7,953 nucleotides of DNA, from assembly GCA_937874515.1 (NCBI GenBank), contig CALNBV010000238.1, forward strand, positions 1-7,953. The letters run 5' to 3'. The notes below the pieces were generated by a model. The model worked only from the letters and a program-made list of their open reading frames with translations. It had not been told where the DNA came from and ran no database searches. The translations under genes were made by a program, and so were the position numbers. The stretch comes from an uncultured Paenibacillaceae bacterium. Lineage in GTDB: Bacteria > Bacillota > Bacilli > Aneurinibacillales > Aneurinibacillaceae. Below, one piece after another: positions 6,727 to 7,953 of this stretch (positions within the stretch are counted from its first letter, which is position 1; the number at the start of each line of letters is the position of its first letter).

Positions 6727-6928
6727 GGTAATCTCTCTCCTCTACCCAAAATACTTCATCTAAGGTTTTATGAAGTGCATAACAAATTTCTAAACATAGT
6801 TTTAAGGTGGGATTATATTTTCCCTTTTCGATTAAACTAATCGTCTGTCGTGTCACACCGATCTTTTCTGCTAATTGTTGTTGTGTTAAATCCATTTGCA
6901 CGCGAGCGATTTTCAATCTATTATTCAC
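6713..6928 (-). CDS. Small XRE/Cro-family transcriptional regulator
   Basis: 71-residue DNA-binding protein consisting almost entirely of one helix-turn-helix domain. The pattern LTQQQLAEKIGVTRQTISLI (14-33) covers the two HTH helices, and EKGKYNPTLKLCLEI follows, as in the short YgzD-like XRE regulators of Bacillota. The start is GTG at 6928-6926, preceded on the same strand by a strong AGGAAGGGG site. The 3' end overlaps the downstream membrane-protein gene by 14 bp, so the two are translationally coupled. Short XRE regulators of this kind are often paired with a small membrane protein. A perfect inverted repeat starting 25 bases upstream is a likely operator for autoregulation. Its signal and targets are unknown. 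Confidence 0.9.
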   Translation of the reverse strand: MNNRLKIARVQMDLTQQQLAEKIGVTRQTISLIEKGKYNPTLKLCLEICYALHKTLDEVFWVEERDYHEKS

Positions 6929-6952
6929 GGATTATTACCCCTTCCTACTGCC

Positions 6953-6997
6953 AAATGTAATATATAAATGGAAAAGTTCAATATATATATTACATTT
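6953..6997. promoter_or_regulatory. Operator-like perfect inverted repeat upstream of the XRE regulator
   Basis: AAATGTAATATATA (6953-6966) is the exact reverse complement of TATATATTACATTT (6984-6997), with a 17-base spacer. On the reverse strand a -35-like TTGAAC (6981-6976) lies inside the spacer, with a TACATT -10 candidate 16 bases further on in the left arm, so a dimeric repressor bound here would cover the promoter. The nearest arm lies 25 bases before the GTG of the regulator. Autoregulation is an inference. Confidence 0.6.
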
Positions 6998-7076
6998 AGG
7001 GGTGAACGATGTGGGTCATTTGGTTTCTTTAGCACTTCTATCCCCTTAAATCATGAACCAGGTAAGATATGGGTTT

Positions 7077-7091
7077 ATACCCGAAGGGTAT
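7077..7091. repeat. Small hairpin
   Basis: ATACCC (7077-7082) and GGGTAT (7086-7091) form a 6-bp stem with a GAA loop. There is no T-run directly after it on the + strand, so it is not a clear terminator. Its role is unknown. Confidence 0.5.
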
Positions 7092-7134
7092 TAGTGTAGT
7101 TTTCAGATCGATGTGTATCAAATCAAATCGTGCC

Positions 7135-7240
7135 AGTTCTTGCGAGCCCAACTGACCAAAGGGGATAAAGGTGATAAGAAGTGACCCCAAGTAAAGCTCT
7201 TGCGAGCTAAACTGAGCAAAGGGGATAAAGGTGATAAGGA
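7135..7240. repeat. 46-bp sequence repeated twice with a 60-bp period
   Basis: Bases 7135-7180 recur at 7195-7240 with five mismatches (7137, 7148, 7149, 7156 and 7179 in the first copy). Both copies carry CTTGCGAG and the long identical core CAAAGGGGATAAAGGTGATA. Each can start with a short hairpin. In the second copy AGCTC (7195-7199) and GAGCT (7204-7208) pair perfectly around TTGC; in the first copy the equivalent stem survives through a G-T wobble. Each core also contains AGGGGATAA (7160-7168 and 7220-7228), two mismatches from a reverse-oriented DnaA box. The 60-bp spacing is a near-integral number of helical turns. Function is unknown. Confidence 0.85.
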
Positions 7241-7265
7241 GCAGCAAAAGGGAACCCGATATATC

Positions 7266-7317
7266 CTATCCACAATACGTATAAGTTATCCACATTTTAT
7301 CCACAGTTTGTGTATAA
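7266..7317. promoter_or_regulatory. DnaA-box cluster upstream of ywlC
   Basis: Two perfect TTATCCACA boxes at 7286-7294 and 7297-7305, starts 11 bp apart. A one-mismatch box CTATCCACA lies at 7266-7274 and a reverse-oriented one-mismatch box TGTGTATAA at 7309-7317. Four boxes in 52 bases is far above chance for a 9-mer. They end 9 bases before the -35 of the ywlC promoter. From memory, B. subtilis has a DnaA-box cluster at ywlC among its stable DnaA-binding sites near oriC that dampen initiation, so the same role is likely here. Confidence 0.85.
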
Positions 7318-7326
7318 CTCTAAATA

Positions 7327-7355
7327 TTGCATCTGTAAGATAAACAGGCTATAAC
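7327..7355 (+). promoter_or_regulatory. Sigma-A promoter of ywlC
   Basis: -35 TTGCAT (7327-7332) and -10 TATAAC (7350-7355) with an ideal 17-bp spacer, about 38 bases before the GTG start. The DnaA boxes lie directly upstream and more lie in the early coding region, so DnaA bound on both sides could affect transcription. Confidence 0.7.
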
Positions 7356-7393
7356 TAAAAGAGCAATAAATACAAAGAACAGAGTGATGATGA

Positions 7394-7953
7394 GTGAAAA
7401 TACATACAAAACATTGGATTGTGGAAAAGTATGTGGAAAACAGCGGAGATTATCCACAATACGAATCTTCTATTCATGAAGCAGCGAAATTAATTCAACA
7501 AAACCAGCTAGTCGCTTTTCCTACAGAGACGGTTTATGGTCTGGGAGGCAATGGCCTTGTGGATGAAACTGTAGATAAAATTTATCAAGCGAAAGGCCGG
7601 CCTTCAGATAATCCACTGATTCTCCACATATCCACCAGATATCAACTACAGGGACTGGTTACCCACATTCCACCCATGGCGGAAGCCTTGATGGATGCTT
7701 TTTGGCCAGGTCCTCTCACCCTGGTTTTGCCGAAAAAGCCGGGAACAGCCATGCGTGCCTCAGCTGGATTGGATACAGTTGCTGTTCGTATGCCAGACCA
7801 TCCTGTAGCCCTGGATTTAATTAATGAGGCAGGTGTGCCCATTGCTGCGCCAAGTGCCAATCTTTCCGGGCGGCCAAGCCCTACAACTGCCCAGCATGTA
7901 CTACAGGATTTGGATGGGAGAATTGCCGGGGTTCTGGACGGCGGCAATTCTCC
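7394..7953 (+). CDS. ywlC: Threonylcarbamoyl-AMP synthase, Sua5/YwlC/TsaC family (3' truncated)
   Basis: Cytoplasmic enzyme that makes threonylcarbamoyl-AMP from threonine, bicarbonate and ATP, the first step of the universal t6A37 modification of ANN-decoding tRNAs. The 186 complete codons visible run off the right edge with no stop. Motifs of the YrdC domain are clear: FPTETVYGLG (42-51), KGRPSDNPL (67-75), FWPGPLTLVLPK (103-114), VAVRMPDHP (129-137), APSANLSG (152-159) and LDGRIAGVLDGG (173-184). These match remembered B. subtilis YwlC nearly block for block. The start is GTG 7394, because a TGA (7391-7393) sits directly before it in frame and the N-terminus VKIHTKHWIV resembles that of YwlC; the Shine-Dalgarno is weak (GAGTGAT). 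The Sua5 type usually has an extra C-terminal domain, which would lie beyond the window. Codons 10-22 contain DnaA-box sequences. Confidence 0.93.
   Translation, partial: MKIHTKHWIVEKYVENSGDYPQYESSIHEAAKLIQQNQLVAFPTETVYGLGGNGLVDETVDKIYQAKGRPSDNPLILHISTRYQLQGLVTHIPPMAEALMDAFWPGPLTLVLPKKPGTAMRASAGLDTVAVRMPDHPVALDLINEAGVPIAAPSANLSGRPSPTTAQHVLQDLDGRIAGVLDGGNS
7420..7458. promoter_or_regulatory. Further DnaA boxes inside the start of ywlC
   Basis: A perfect TTATCCACA at 7450-7458 falls within the coding sequence. Two copies of TGTGGAAAA, each one mismatch from a reverse-oriented box, lie at 7420-7428 and 7432-7440. The box at 7450 and the upstream box at 7266 share the longer string TATCCACAATACG (7267-7279 and 7451-7463), so the match extends beyond the DnaA consensus. 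Confidence 0.7.

Larger units (their letters stand above)
6929..7393. other. 465-bp non-coding region rich in repeats and DnaA boxes
   Basis: No convincing protein gene lies between the XRE regulator start and the ywlC start. In order, the stretch holds the regulator's Shine-Dalgarno and operator-like inverted repeat, a small hairpin, a 46-bp sequence present twice with a 60-bp period, a cluster of DnaA boxes and a sigma-A promoter. A reverse-strand open frame at 7038-7247 has a repetitive translation that simply reflects the tandem repeat, and it lacks a Shine-Dalgarno. Confidence 0.75.

Noticed and set aside
7135..7240. CRISPR array
   Set aside because: There are only two imperfect copies, the 46-bp unit has a 14-bp gap rather than a normal spacer, and there are no cas genes.
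7038..7247. Reverse-strand open frame with repeated LLITFIPF-type peptide
   Set aside because: The peptide repeat is simply the translation of the 60-bp-period DNA repeat; there is no Shine-Dalgarno and no known domain.
7266..7458. Chromosomal origin oriC
   Set aside because: dnaA, dnaN and other origin-linked genes are absent, no clear AT-rich unwinding region with DnaA-trios was identified, and the gene downstream is ywlC, a known site of a non-origin DnaA cluster in B. subtilis.
7642..7947. Reverse-strand open frame of 101 codons
   Set aside because: It is antisense to the strongly conserved Sua5/YwlC coding sequence and has no domain character of its own.

Overview
The window looks like a Bacillota (Bacillales-type) chromosome segment. 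The protein families and their nearest remembered relatives are Bacillus-like: MtnD, MtnE/YkrV, a YitT-family protein and YwlC. Shine-Dalgarno sites are purine-rich, GTG starts occur, intergenic DNA is AT-rich, and DnaA boxes follow the TTATCCACA consensus. No species can be named from the sequence alone. Position 1 is probably a contig edge, because the first 110 bases form a perfect 50-bp fold-back that disrupts the first gene.

Region 1 (1-5149, + strand) is a tightly packed methionine-salvage operon. It holds the 3' part of acireductone dioxygenase (mtnD), then a complete ribose-type ABC importer (substrate-binding lipoprotein, double-NBD ATPase, permease), then the transaminase of the last salvage step (mtnE), and ends at a hairpin terminator. 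Gaps are 24, 1, -20 and 22 bp, so the five genes are very probably co-transcribed. The importer sits between two enzymes of the pathway that recycles methylthioribose (MTR) to methionine, so a methylthioribose-like thiopentose is the best substrate guess. Any SAM riboswitch or promoter for the operon would lie upstream of the window.

Region 2 (5191-6329) is a monocistronic YitT-family membrane protein with its own promoter, followed by two hairpins. Region 3 (6311-6997, - strand) is a two-gene unit: a small XRE-family repressor with a GTG start, overlapping a four-helix membrane protein whose frame is broken near 6566-6586. A perfect 14-bp inverted repeat just upstream is a likely operator.

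Region 4 (6929-7393) is a 465-bp non-coding stretch. It carries that operator, a small hairpin, a 46-bp sequence repeated with a 60-bp period, a cluster of DnaA boxes and a good sigma-A promoter. It leads into the threonylcarbamoyl-AMP synthase gene (ywlC/sua5/tsaC family), which starts at a GTG at 7394 and runs off the right edge. B. subtilis also has a DnaA-box cluster at ywlC, so this arrangement may be a conserved replication-control element.

The two items most worth following are the salvage-linked importer and the DnaA-box cluster with its neighbouring 60-bp-period repeat. The fold-back at the left edge should be treated as a probable artefact.
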